Below the pieces are notes generated by a model. The model was not told the origin of the DNA. It ran no database searches and was given only the letters and a program-made list of their open reading frames with translations. Position numbers and translations under genes: made by a program. Of a stretch of DNA of 64,000 nucleotides, positions 8,236-16,314 are shown piece after piece. The number at the start of each line of letters is the position of its first letter. Position 1 is the first letter of the stretch. The stretch comes from CAZBRS01 sp964494475 (GTDB lineage Bacteria; Myxococcota_A; UBA9042; CAZBRS01): assembly GCA_964494475.1 (NCBI GenBank), contig CAZBRS010000005.1, positions 62,001 to 126,000 on the forward strand, given 5' to 3'.

Positions 8236-9069
8236 ATGGGAAGCGTTGCCTCCATCCTGGTGCTGGACCGGGACCCGGCCTGCACCGGTTTCCTGCGTTC
8301 GTCCAACGCTGTCCACGTGATCCACAGGACAGACGTAGAGGGTCTGCCGCGCTCCGCCAACGTGTTCGTGCTGGCGCTGGCTTCCGAGCTCGGTGAGGTG
8401 GCGGAGTTCGTCCGCGCGGTCAACCAGGAGCACCGGCTGCGGGCGCTCCTGGTCCACGCGGACGTGGAGGAGCGCTGGATCGCCCAGATGCTCGACAAGT
8501 CCAACCTCCGAACGCTCAAGAACCTGCTGGTCCATCGGGGTCCGGAAGTACCCGCTCGTGTACTTGGGGCCTGGCGACTGGGGGCCCAGGACGCGCTGAT
8601 CGCGGACGCCGGTGTGGTCAAGAACTCCCTGATGGTCCTGACCTGCACCCTCGAGAGGCTCGAGGTGGGCTTCGCGGACGTGCCTGCGCTGGCGCGACTG
8701 CCGGTAGAGGAACGGAGCCGGTTCCTGATCGCGAGCGACGGGGCGTATCTGCACTGGGAGCGAAGCGACCTCCATCTGGACCTGGAGGCCCTCAGGATCG
8801 CCATCGACCCCGCCGCGCAGGACCGGGCGCTGCAAGAAAAGCTGCGGCACGAGCACCGGTTCGGACGGGCCGTCGCGACGCTCCGGAAAGAGACGGGCTT
8901 GTCTCAGGCAAGTCTGGCAGGCGTTTCGGAGCGCCAGGTCCGGAGGATCGAAGCCGGAGAGTTCTTCCCGCGGACGGAGACGTTGAAGAATCTGGCCGCA
9001 GCGCACGGCATGAAGCTGTCGGAGTACCTCGACACGCTGGCCGGGACGATGTCGCGCCTCACGGAATGA
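8236..9069 (+). CDS. DUF2442 plus helix-turn-helix regulator
   Basis: 277 residues in three parts. Residues 1-130 begin like a degenerate response-regulator fold (VASILVLDRDP) with no recognised active site. Residues about 140-195 hold a DUF2442-type segment (SDGAYLHWERSDLHLDL). Residues about 208-268 form an XRE-type helix-turn-helix (GLSQASLAGVSERQVRRIE). The DUF2442-HTH combination commonly accompanies DUF4160. The likely role is DNA-binding partner or antitoxin and autorepressor of the operon. The extra N-terminal part is unusual, because the common partner proteins are much shorter. The stop overlaps the convergent PorV-like gene by 11 bp. Confidence 0.75.
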   Translation: MGSVASILVLDRDPACTGFLRSSNAVHVIHRTDVEGLPRSANVFVLALASELGEVAEFVRAVNQEHRLRALLVHADVEERWIAQMLDKSNLRTLKNLLVHRGPEVPARVLGAWRLGAQDALIADAGVVKNSLMVLTCTLERLEVGFADVPALARLPVEERSRFLIASDGAYLHWERSDLHLDLEALRIAIDPAAQDRALQEKLRHEHRFGRAVATLRKETGLSQASLAGVSERQVRRIEAGEFFPRTETLKNLAAAHGMKLSEYLDTLAGTMSRLTE

Positions 9070-9907
9070 ACACCACCACCGACCCCACGAACCGGTTGTC
9101 CTTGCCGTCCTTGGGGTTCTGCTCGAAGGCCAGCTCGACGCCGACCATGCGGTAGATGTAGCCGAGCCCCGCCGAGATGCTGTGGCGGTCGCCGTTGGCG
9201 CCGTCGTAGCGGTAGCCGGCCCGGATTCCGGCGGCTCCGGCCACGAAGTACTCGGCGCCCACGGCGTAGATCATCGCCAGGTCGTCGCGGGTGTCGAAGT
9301 CGAAGGTGGCGTCGAAGCCGAGGGCGAAGGACTCCTGGCCCACCGAGATGCCGGTCGTGAGCGCGCGCGGGTTCAGTCCGGGGTGGGGGCTGAACAGGTT
9401 GTGGCCGACCACGCCCACGTTGACCATCTGCGAGATGCTGACGATGGCCCCGAACGTGGCGTCGTGCGCCTTCTCGACCGCGGCGCCCAGGTACTTGTAC
9501 TCGCCGCCGAGGTACAGCCCCAGGTTGCCGGCCGAGAATCCGGTCGACAGGCCGGCCTTGACGCCGTGAAAGCCGGCGTCCTGGCCGTCGGCGCTTCCGA
9601 AGAGGCCGTGGTGGTAGGTGTAGGCGGCGCCCAGCGCGAACGACTGGTTGGTGGCGCTGTCGACCACGGAGATCGAGGTCTGGTGATCGTCGGGGCCGCG
9701 CCAGTACTGGTAGTTGGCCTCGATCATGTACTGGTGCAGCAGCGACATGCCGGCCGGGTTCGCGTGCAGCGCCGCGGTGCCGTTCGAGAAGGCGTGCGTG
9801 GCCCCCGACAGGCCCACCTGGCGCGCCGAGCCCGGCAACTCCTGCCCCCGCAGGGCGGCGGGAGCGACCACCAGGAGCAGGGCCAGGAGCAGCAGGGAGC
9901 GTGGCAT
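9059..9907 (-). CDS. PorV/UPF0164-like outer-membrane beta-barrel protein
   Basis: 282 residues from ATG 9907, which has GGAGG 8 bp upstream; the GTG 15 bp earlier would overlap that site. The signal peptide ends near LRGQ. The mature start, with GSARQVGLSGA followed by NGTAALHANPAGM, is the classical opening of PorV/PorQ and UPF0164 barrels. The rest is Gly/Tyr-rich antiparallel strand sequence ending VVVFIP. Such proteins are outer-membrane barrels of the FadL superfamily, but the specific role here is not visible. It has its own promoter and is divergent from a PAS sensor kinase. Confidence 0.75.
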   Translation of the reverse strand: MPRSLLLLALLLVVAPAALRGQELPGSARQVGLSGATHAFSNGTAALHANPAGMSLLHQYMIEANYQYWRGPDDHQTSISVVDSATNQSFALGAAYTYHHGLFGSADGQDAGFHGVKAGLSTGFSAGNLGLYLGGEYKYLGAAVEKAHDATFGAIVSISQMVNVGVVGHNLFSPHPGLNPRALTTGISVGQESFALGFDATFDFDTRDDLAMIYAVGAEYFVAGAAGIRAGYRYDGANGDRHSISAGLGYIYRMVGVELAFEQNPKDGKDNRFVGSVVVFIP

Positions 9908-9942
9908 GGCGCGGGCCTCCACCCGTCGAAGAGTCGACCTGC

Positions 9943-9971
9943 AACTTACCGGACGGGGACGTCGAGGTCAA
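9943..9971 (-). promoter_or_regulatory. Promoter of the PorV-like gene
   Basis: Minus strand: TTGACC (9971-9966), 17-bp spacer, TAAGTT (9948-9943), followed by the ATG at 9907. Confidence 0.55.
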
Positions 9972-9990
9972 ATCGGCGCCCGGTCGCCCG

Positions 9991-10019
9991 TTTACAAGGA
10001 GCGACCGGTCTTCTAGAAT
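9991..10019 (+). promoter_or_regulatory. Promoter of the PAS sensor kinase gene
   Basis: TTTACA (9991-9996), 17 bp, TAGAAT (10014-10019), 30 bp before the ATG. It is back-to-back with the PorV-like promoter. Confidence 0.55.
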
Positions 10020-10049
10020 CGCCGCGGTTCGAGATTTCGAACGAGGCCC

Positions 10050-11180
10050 ATGAGCGTCTCATCCCTCGACGCGCGTCGCCCCGAGCTTCCCCTCGAGATC
10101 CGCCTGCTCGATTCGATCGATCAGGGCGTCGTCGTCTACGACGGCGAGCGCGCCCTCGTCTTCTGGAACCGCCGCATGGAGGCCGCCACCGGGCTGCACC
10201 GCGACGCGGTGCTCGGACAAGGCGCGTACGAGCTGTTCCCGTTCCTCGTCGAGAAGGGGGTCTCGGCGCTGATCGACCTGGCGTTCGACGGCCAGGTGGT
10301 CGAGTCCGGCACCGTGCGGTACTCGATCCCCGCGTCCGGTCGCAGCGGCTACCGGCGCAGCCGCCTGCTGCCGCTGGCCGACGCGTCGGGCGCCACGACG
10401 CGGGTGGTCGAGATCGTGTCCTTCCTCTCGGAGGGCGACGCCATCCTGGCGGGGGAGGCCAGCGGCGAGAACCGCGTGCGGGCCCTGGCCACCCTGGCCA
10501 ACGGGCTGGCCTCGCGCCTGTCGAACCAGCTCGGGGTCGTGCTCGGCTACGCCCAGATGCTGGCCAGCGAGCTGCGGGAAGAGCCCGCCATCGCCCGCAC
10601 CCTCGGCGTGATCGAGGACTCGACGCGCAAGGCCTTCGACATCACCAAGACCCTGTTCTCGTTCGCGCGCTTCGAAGACGCCTCGCAGGAGCACCTGCGC
10701 CTCGAGGACGTGGTGGCCTTCACCGTCGACAGCTTCCGCCTGCACGTGTCGGGCAGCGTGGCCCTCGATCTCACGAGCGCCGACGAGCTGCCCATGACCC
10801 GGGGCAACGAGGCGCAAATCCGCGAGGCGCTGCTGCACGTGGTCACGAACGCCGAGGAGGCCGTCGAAGGGCTCCCCGGAGGTCGCATCGCCGTGCGCGT
10901 CGATCGCGTCGACCTGGCCGAGCGGCTCGAAGACGGGGCGCTCGCCCTGCCCGCCGGCGCGTACGTGCGCGTAGCGGTCGAGGACAACGGGCCCGGCATC
11001 CCCGTCGAGATTCAGCAGAGCGTGCGCAAGCCCTTCTTCACCACCAAGGGCCGCCAGCGCCTGGGGCTGGGCCTGAACGTGGTCGAGAACACGCTGAAGG
11101 CCTGCGGAGGCGCCACGCAGATCCGCAGCTCGGAGGGCGCGGGCACCACCGTCGAGTTGTACTTCCCGTCGGCCGAGTAA
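10050..11180 (+). CDS. PAS-domain histidine-kinase-like protein lacking the phospho-acceptor His
   Basis: 376 residues, soluble. A PAS domain covers about residues 15-125. The dimerisation segment aligns with NtrB-type kinases (LGVVLGYAQML), but the usual VAHDFNN is LASRLSN here, so Ser155 stands where His is expected. The ATPase domain keeps its key boxes: N267 (VTNAEEA), DNGPGIP (312-318), KPFFTTK and GLGLNVVE. ATP binding is therefore likely while autophosphorylation on the normal His is not. It could act as a phosphatase, a scaffold or a kinase using another residue. No adjacent response regulator is present. Confidence 0.85.
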   Translation: MSVSSLDARRPELPLEIRLLDSIDQGVVVYDGERALVFWNRRMEAATGLHRDAVLGQGAYELFPFLVEKGVSALIDLAFDGQVVESGTVRYSIPASGRSGYRRSRLLPLADASGATTRVVEIVSFLSEGDAILAGEASGENRVRALATLANGLASRLSNQLGVVLGYAQMLASELREEPAIARTLGVIEDSTRKAFDITKTLFSFARFEDASQEHLRLEDVVAFTVDSFRLHVSGSVALDLTSADELPMTRGNEAQIREALLHVVTNAEEAVEGLPGGRIAVRVDRVDLAERLEDGALALPAGAYVRVAVEDNGPGIPVEIQQSVRKPFFTTKGRQRLGLGLNVVENTLKACGGATQIRSSEGAGTTVELYFPSAE

Positions 11181-11189
11181 CTCGGTCTG

Positions 11190-11975
11190 TCACGACAAGA
11201 GGTCGGCGGCCGTCTCGCGGCGGAAGCCCTCGGCCAGCTCGAGGCCCGGCCGGTTCGCGAGCCCCGCGATGCGCCGGGCCCACGCGTGGATCAGCAGCTC
11301 GAGGACGGGCCGGGGGTTGGCGCGGTCGAGCAGGGGCAACAGCTCGACGTGCTCGCCCGTGGCCTCGATGGACAGCCGCAGGTCGTCGATCGTGAGCTTC
11401 ATCTGCGAGTCGTGCAGCAGGAGGGCGTCGATCTTGCGCCCGATGACGGCGCCGATATCGACGAAGTGATTGAAGTTCGCAGGGTTCTTCGCGAAGTACA
11501 GCCGCTCGGGCGCCAGGTGGGGCAGGAGCCCGCGCTCCCGGTGCTCGGGGTGGTAGAGCGGCAGCGCGCCGAAGCCCACGGCCTCGGAGGCGGCCCAGGC
11601 CACGGCGCGATGATCCGGGTGGCCCTCGAAGTTCGCGAACGGGTCGAAGGTCAGCACCAGCTGCGGGCGGTACTCCCTCAGGAAGCCCATGAGGCGCCCC
11701 CGCAGTTCGAGCGGCGACACGGCGCCGAGATCGCCGTCGGGATAGCCGAGGAAATCGACCGAGGCCTTGCCCATGGTGAGCGCCACGGCGCGGGCCTCTC
11801 GGTCGCGGCTCTGGCTGACCAGGGTGGGGCTGTCGAGCTCGTAGCTGCCCTTGCCGTTGTCGGTGGCGATCACCTCGCGGACCACCCAGCCCTCGTCGAG
11901 CAGCTTCAGGACGGCACCCCCCGCGAAGAACTCGGCGTCGTCGGCGTGCGCGGTGAACAGCAGCGCGGTCTTCAT
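11190..11975 (-). CDS. PIG-L/LmbE family zinc deacetylase
   Basis: 261 residues. The N-terminal metal motif AHADDAEFFAGG is the family AHPDDxE signature with Ala for Pro, and the second metal motif is GHPDHRAV. These enzymes remove acetyl groups from N-acetylglucosamine-type substrates using Zn. LmbE-like members occur in bacillithiol or mycothiol synthesis, glycolipid and antibiotic pathways, so the substrate cannot be fixed. The ATG overlaps the radical SAM gene stop (ATGA), making it the last gene of the minus operon that starts with the M50 protease. Confidence 0.88.
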   Translation of the reverse strand: MKTALLFTAHADDAEFFAGGAVLKLLDEGWVVREVIATDNGKGSYELDSPTLVSQSRDREARAVALTMGKASVDFLGYPDGDLGAVSPLELRGRLMGFLREYRPQLVLTFDPFANFEGHPDHRAVAWAASEAVGFGALPLYHPEHRERGLLPHLAPERLYFAKNPANFNHFVDIGAVIGRKIDALLLHDSQMKLTIDDLRLSIEATGEHVELLPLLDRANPRPVLELLIHAWARRIAGLANRPGLELAEGFRRETAADLLS

Positions 11976-12883
11976 GCGGGCCTCCTTCCCTGCCAGATGT
12001 CGCGCTCTTCGAGCCGCGCGTCAAGGGCCTCGCGAAAACCGGACGGCGCGCGCATCCACTCGGGCGCCACCAGGTGCTCGGGCAACGCCTCGGCCACCAC
12101 GCGGTGCACGACGACGCGCGCGTCGAGGAGCGGCAGCAGCCCGCAGAGTGCGTCGAGCCAGGCGTCGCGGGACAGCAACGGGAACGCCTCGCGCGCGTAC
12201 CGGACGGCCAGGGGCGTGCCCCGCAGCACGTGCAGGTTGTGCAGCTTCACGCCCGCGGCCCCGACCTCGTTCACGAGCTCGAAGGTTCGCCGCCAGTCGT
12301 CCGGCCCCTCGCCGGGCCAGCCGACGATGACGTGCGCGGTCACCGGCAGCGCCGCCTGCGCCAACCGCGCGCAGGCGTCCCGCGTAGCGGCCACGCCGTG
12401 CCCCCGCCCCATCTCGAGCAGCGTGGCCTCGCGGGCGCTCTGCAGGCCGAGCTCGACCTCGACGTGGCCCCGCCGGGACGCCGCCGCCAGCACCTCGACC
12501 ACCTCCGGCGCCAGCGCGTCGGGCCGCGCCCCCACGGCCGCGCCCACGATCCCCTCGACCGCCAGGGCCTCGTCCAGATCGCGGGCCAGCGCCCCCGCCC
12601 TCTGCCAGGTGGCCGTGTGGTTCTGGAAGTAGGCCATCCCCAGGCTGGCCCCGAAGCGCCGGCGCACGGCCGCCAGCCCGCGCTCGAGCTGCTCGCGCAC
12701 CGGACCGCGCTGGTCGAGCCAGCGCAGGCTGAGCGCGTCCTCGGCGCAGAACGCGCAGCCCTCCCGGCCGAGCGTGCCGTCGCGCACGGGACACCCGGCC
12801 TCGACCGCCACCGGCACGCGCTGCACGCGCCCGCCGAAGCGCGCGCGCCAGGCCTCGGACACCTTGCGGTAACGTCCGGTCAT
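11972..12883 (-). CDS. TIGR01212-type radical SAM protein (YhcC family)
   Basis: 303 residues. The cluster-binding cysteines are C31, C43 and C46 in CPVRDGTLGREGCAFC, the spaced pattern special to the YhcC/TIGR01212 family rather than the usual CxxxCxxC. A SAM-binding region around VELGLQSAREATL and an HNLHVLRGTPLA motif also match. The family is Elp3-like and its reaction is not established. It starts 9 bp after the ThiF-like gene ends. Confidence 0.85.
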   Translation of the reverse strand: MTGRYRKVSEAWRARFGGRVQRVPVAVEAGCPVRDGTLGREGCAFCAEDALSLRWLDQRGPVREQLERGLAAVRRRFGASLGMAYFQNHTATWQRAGALARDLDEALAVEGIVGAAVGARPDALAPEVVEVLAAASRRGHVEVELGLQSAREATLLEMGRGHGVAATRDACARLAQAALPVTAHVIVGWPGEGPDDWRRTFELVNEVGAAGVKLHNLHVLRGTPLAVRYAREAFPLLSRDAWLDALCGLLPLLDARVVVHRVVAEALPEHLVAPEWMRAPSGFREALDARLEERDIWQGRRPA

Positions 12884-12892
12884 GGGGGAGGG

Positions 12893-13915
12893 TCAGTTGC
12901 CGATATAGCGCGCGTAGACGGCCCGCGCTTCGCCGGGATCCGTGCTGCCCCGCACCAGCGCGCGCCCGTCAGGGAAGACGGTCAGCTCGTAGCGCTCGAT
13001 GCGGAAGGCCAGCAGGAAGCCGTTGCAGAGGACCTCGTCGACGCGACCCTCGAGCGCGCGGGAAAGAGCGGTCAGGTCGAGGACCACGGGGACCGGAGGC
13101 CGAATCTGCACCGTGTCGCGGCCGCACAGCTTGGCGGGCGCGTGGTGCCCCCGGCCCGCGAGGAAGGGCCGCTCGCCCAGCCCGCAGGCGGGGCACGTGG
13201 GGTCGGCCTTCAGGGCGATGGACTGGAAGCTGTTGGACCACAGGTCGACGAACAGCAGCTCCTGGCGCACGGCGGGGTCGTCGAGGAGGATCTTCAACGC
13301 CTCGGTCACCTGGATGGCCGCGATGGTCCAGGGCAGGGTGTTGAGGATGCCCGCGGTGTCGCAGGTGGGCAGGGCCCCGGCCGGCGGCGGGTCGCGCACC
13401 AGGCAGCGCAGGCAGGGGCCGCGCCCGGGGCGGATGTTGAGCGTCATGCCCGCCGTGCCCACCACGCCGCCGTAGATCCAGGGCAGCCCGGCGTCGAGGC
13501 AGGCGTCGTTGACCAGGAAGCGCGTCTCGAAGTTGTCGGTCGCGTCGAGCACCAGGTCGATGCCCGCGAGGAGCGGCCCGATCGTGTCGGGGTTCACGTC
13601 GTCGACCACGCCCTCGACGCGCACGCCGGGGTTCAGCGCGCGCAGGCGCTCGGCCAGCACGGCGGCCTTGGGCAGGCGCGCTTCGACGTCGGCGTCGACG
13701 AAGAGCGTCTGGCGCTGCAGGTTCGACTCGGTCACGAAGTCGCGATCGACCACGCGCACGTGCCCCACGCCGGCGCGCACCAGGCGCTCGCTCTGGGCCG
13801 TGCCCAGGGCACCGCAGCCCACGATCAGCACCGAGGCGCGCCCGATGCGGGCCTGGCCCTCGCGGCCGATCTCGGGCAGCAGCGTGTGCCGCGAGTAGCG
13901 CTCAACGGGGTCCAT
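12893..13915 (-). CDS. ThiF/MoeB/HesA family adenylyltransferase
   Basis: 340 residues from ATG 13915, chosen because a perfect AGGAGGTGA lies just upstream; the in-frame GTG 6 bp earlier would overlap it. Features are ERYSRHTLLPEIG, the nucleotide loop VGCGALG, and NLQRQTLF. The paired zinc cysteines are CLRC and CPAC. No cysteine-rhodanese domain is fused, but the C-terminal ~70 residues resemble a small extra domain. ThiF/MoeB proteins adenylate the C-terminus of a ubiquitin-like sulfur carrier (ThiS, MoaD) for thiamin or molybdopterin synthesis. No carrier gene is nearby, so the pathway is open. Confidence 0.85.
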   Translation of the reverse strand: MDPVERYSRHTLLPEIGREGQARIGRASVLIVGCGALGTAQSERLVRAGVGHVRVVDRDFVTESNLQRQTLFVDADVEARLPKAAVLAERLRALNPGVRVEGVVDDVNPDTIGPLLAGIDLVLDATDNFETRFLVNDACLDAGLPWIYGGVVGTAGMTLNIRPGRGPCLRCLVRDPPPAGALPTCDTAGILNTLPWTIAAIQVTEALKILLDDPAVRQELLFVDLWSNSFQSIALKADPTCPACGLGERPFLAGRGHHAPAKLCGRDTVQIRPPVPVVLDLTALSRALEGRVDEVLCNGFLLAFRIERYELTVFPDGRALVRGSTDPGEARAVYARYIGN

Positions 13916-14687
13916 GCTCACCTCCTGCGTGGCCGCCAGCGGGAGCCCCCGGGTCGGGCGCGGCCGCGAGCAGGCCCACGACCTCGGCCGCGCTCAAGCG
14001 GCGCAGCTCGCCGGGCGCCAGTCGCCCGAGCGCGAGCCCCGCGATCTCGACGCGCACCAGGCGCTGCACGGCCAGCCCCGCGGTCTCGGCCATGCGCCGG
14101 ATCTGGCGGTTCTTCCCTTCGGTCAGCGTCCAGCGCGTCCAGGTGCTGCCCTCGACGCGCTGCTCGACCTCGATGCGGCAGGGGCGCGTGCACACGCCGT
14201 CGAGAGACACGCCGGCCGCCAGCTTCTCGAGCACGACGCGGGTCACGTTGCCGCGCAGCTTGACCCGGTAGACCTTGGCCGCGTGGAAGCGCGGATCAGC
14301 CAGCCGGCGCGACAGGTCGCCGTCGGCCGTGAGCAGCAGCGCCCCCTCGCTCATCAGGTCGAGCCTCCCCACCGAGAACACGTAGCCGAGGTCGTCGGGC
14401 AGCGCGTCGTAGATGGTGCGCCGGCCCTGCTCGTCGGCGCGCGTGCACACCAGCCCGGCGGGCTTGTGAAACAGCCACACGGGGGGCGCCTCGTCGGCCG
14501 GAACCGCCGCCGCGACCTGCCGCCCGTCGACGGCCACCACGACGCCCGGCCCCTCGACGCGCGCCTCGGGGCGATCGACCACCACCCCGTCGACCGTCAC
14601 GTGACCCGTGCGGATCAGGCGCTCGGCCTCGCGCACCGAGTAGCGGCGCGTGGACTTCAGGAAGCGGTGGAGGGAGATCTCGGTCAT
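13902..14687 (-). CDS. RsuA/RluB-family pseudouridine synthase
   Basis: 261 residues from ATG 14687. An N-terminal S4 RNA-binding domain (SVREAERLIRTGHVTVDG) is followed by the catalytic motif VGRLDLMSEGALLLT, where the Asp is the nucleophile. The closing GKNRQIRRM is typical of the RluB/RluE/RluF/RsuA group. It isomerises a uridine in rRNA; which uridine cannot be told. It overlaps the ThiF-like gene by 14 bp and follows the M50 protease by 7 bp. Confidence 0.9.
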   Translation of the reverse strand: MTEISLHRFLKSTRRYSVREAERLIRTGHVTVDGVVVDRPEARVEGPGVVVAVDGRQVAAAVPADEAPPVWLFHKPAGLVCTRADEQGRRTIYDALPDDLGYVFSVGRLDLMSEGALLLTADGDLSRRLADPRFHAAKVYRVKLRGNVTRVVLEKLAAGVSLDGVCTRPCRIEVEQRVEGSTWTRWTLTEGKNRQIRRMAETAGLAVQRLVRVEIAGLALGRLAPGELRRLSAAEVVGLLAAAPDPGAPAGGHAGGEHGPR

Positions 14688-14694
14688 GCTGCCG

Positions 14695-15360
14695 TCAGGC
14701 GCCAAGGGGGATGCCGAACAACGACAGCAGGCCCCGGAGCAACGCTACATAGGGCGGCCCGATGAGGGTGCTCGCGAACTTGATGATGACGAAGAACCCC
14801 ACCAGGTAGAGCCACGGGTTCTGCTCGAGGAACCCGAACAGGCCCTGGAACCGCTCGGGAAGCAGCCCCATCAGCACGCGCGATCCATCGAGCGGGGGGA
14901 AGGGGATCAGGTTGAAGAGCGCCAAGCCGATGTTGATGGACAGCATGTAGTACAGCAACATGAACAGGGGCGTGGAGTGGACCCCCCCCACGAGCAGCGC
15001 CTTCATGGCGGCCACCGAGGCCACGGCCATCAGCAGGTTCGAGATGGGCCCCGCCGCCGCCGTGAGCATCATGCCGGTGCTCATGCGCAGCCGGCTCGTG
15101 AAGTTCGCCGGGTTCACGGGCACGGGCTTGGCCCAGCCGAGGAAGAAGCTCGCGCCCGAGATCGTGAGCAGCAGGGGCAGGATCACGGTGCCGAACAGGT
15201 CGACGTGGACCAGGGGGTTCAGCGAGAGCCGCCCCTGGGCCCGCGCGGTGTCGTCGCCCAGCTTGCTGGCCGACCACGCGTGGGCGTACTCGTGCACGGT
15301 GAGCGACAGCAGCATGGGCACGAAGACGATGAGCAGGCGCTGTACGATGTCGGAGTCCAC
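14695..15360 (-). CDS. Site-2 protease family (M50) membrane metalloprotease
   Basis: 221 residues starting at GTG 15360, preceded by AGGAG at good spacing; longer frames upstream run through the promoter. The first membrane segment carries the zinc motif HEYAH, and a later segment has FNLIPFPPLDG, whose Asp is the third ligand. About five hydrophobic segments are visible. Short M50 proteins of this type lack PDZ domains and cut membrane substrates of unknown identity. It is the first gene of the minus operon. Confidence 0.88.
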   Translation of the reverse strand: MDSDIVQRLLIVFVPMLLSLTVHEYAHAWSASKLGDDTARAQGRLSLNPLVHVDLFGTVILPLLLTISGASFFLGWAKPVPVNPANFTSRLRMSTGMMLTAAAGPISNLLMAVASVAAMKALLVGGVHSTPLFMLLYYMLSINIGLALFNLIPFPPLDGSRVLMGLLPERFQGLFGFLEQNPWLYLVGFFVIIKFASTLIGPPYVALLRGLLSLFGIPLGA

Positions 15361-15390
15361 GCGTGTCTCCTGGAGGTCGAGGTCGCGCGC

Positions 15391-15419
15391 ATCATAAATT
15401 GACAGCCCGGTCCCGCCAA
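15391..15419 (-). promoter_or_regulatory. Promoter of the M50 protease operon
   Basis: Minus strand: TTGGCG (15419-15414), 17-bp spacer, TATGAT (15396-15391), about 30 bp before the GTG start. Confidence 0.6.
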
Positions 15420-15428
15420 TGGAATAAC
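15399..15428 (+). promoter_or_regulatory. Possible promoter of the lipoprotein/response-regulator operon
   Basis: TTGACA (15399-15404) is a perfect -35; the best -10 is AATAAC (15423-15428, 18 bp spacing), which is weak. It is interleaved with the minus-strand promoter, so the two would exclude one another. Confidence 0.4.
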
Positions 15429-15461
15429 CTGCAAGGTCCATCGCCGGGCGGAGACTTGCCG

Positions 15462-15845
15462 ATGATTCGCACCCTGATCCGTGTGGGGCTGCTCGCCCTG
15501 ATCCTCCAGGCGCTCGCCGCCTGCGCCTCGCCCTCCGAGCGCCTGCTGGCCGAGGGCATGGGCTTCCTCGACGACGCCATCGGCCTCCTCGAGGAGCACA
15601 AGGGCAACGAGACGGCCATCCTCTCCGGGCTGAAGGCCTACGTCGACGCCCACCGCGAGGCCTTCCGCGACAACACGCGCCGGGGCCGCGCGCTGCTGGA
15701 CGAGATGACCCCCGACCAGCGCGCCGCGTTCGCCACCCTGGCCCGCAAGGAGCTCGAGCCCCGCATGGCCCGCGTCCAGGCGCTGGCGCAGGTCTACGAG
15801 CGCAAGGCCGAGATCCTGGCGCTGGTCTCCTCCTTCAACCACTGA
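15462..15845 (+). CDS. Small putative lipoprotein
   Basis: 127 residues from ATG 15462, with GGAGA upstream. The signal peptide ends in LAAC, with Cys at residue 21. The mature part is predicted mostly helical and charged (GFLDDAIGLLEEHKGN, then MTPDQRAAFATLARKEL), with no recognised domain. It sits 12 bp before a single-domain response regulator and may be co-transcribed with it and the diguanylate cyclase. Confidence 0.75.
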   Translation: MIRTLIRVGLLALILQALAACASPSERLLAEGMGFLDDAIGLLEEHKGNETAILSGLKAYVDAHREAFRDNTRRGRALLDEMTPDQRAAFATLARKELEPRMARVQALAQVYERKAEILALVSSFNH

Positions 15846-15857
15846 TATAGTCAACGC

Positions 15858-16301
15858 ATGGTCGCACAGTTCGAAGCCCAGGTGATCCTCCTCGTCGACG
15901 ACGATCCGGACGACGTCTGGTTCAGCAAGCGCGCCCTGAAGGCCGCCCGGGTCAAGAACCCCGTGCTCCACATCGACAACGGCGAGCAGGCCTGCGACGC
16001 GCTCTTCCGCCGCGGGGCCTACGCGCCCCCCGCGGCGGCCCCCGACGTGGGGCTCGTGCTGCTCGATCTGCAGCTGCCGCGCGTGACGGGCCTCGAGATC
16101 CTCGATCGGCTGCGCGACGACCCCGCGCGCACGGCGCTCAAGGTCGTCATGCTGAGCGGCGCGCAGGAGTCCGAGCGCATGGAGATCGCGCGCGCGCACG
16201 GCGCCGACGGCTACCTGGTGAAGCCGCTCCGGCCCGAGCTCCTGCTGGCGGCCATCCAGGCCAGCGGCTGGGCGGGCCTCGTCCTCGACGCCCCTGACTG
16301 A
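15858..16301 (+). CDS. Single-domain response regulator (Rcp1-like)
   Basis: 147 residues, one receiver domain only. The acidic pocket is D14-D16, the phosphorylation site is D70 (LLDLQLP), S100 is the switch residue (MLSGA) and K122 the conserved Lys (LVKPL). The DDDPDDVWF opening is typical of Rcp1-like stand-alone receivers. The output is by protein contact since no effector is fused. The next gene encodes a diguanylate cyclase, a plausible target. Confidence 0.9.
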   Translation: MVAQFEAQVILLVDDDPDDVWFSKRALKAARVKNPVLHIDNGEQACDALFRRGAYAPPAAAPDVGLVLLDLQLPRVTGLEILDRLRDDPARTALKVVMLSGAQESERMEIARAHGADGYLVKPLRPELLLAAIQASGWAGLVLDAPD

Positions 16302-16314
16302 ACGGACCCGCCGA

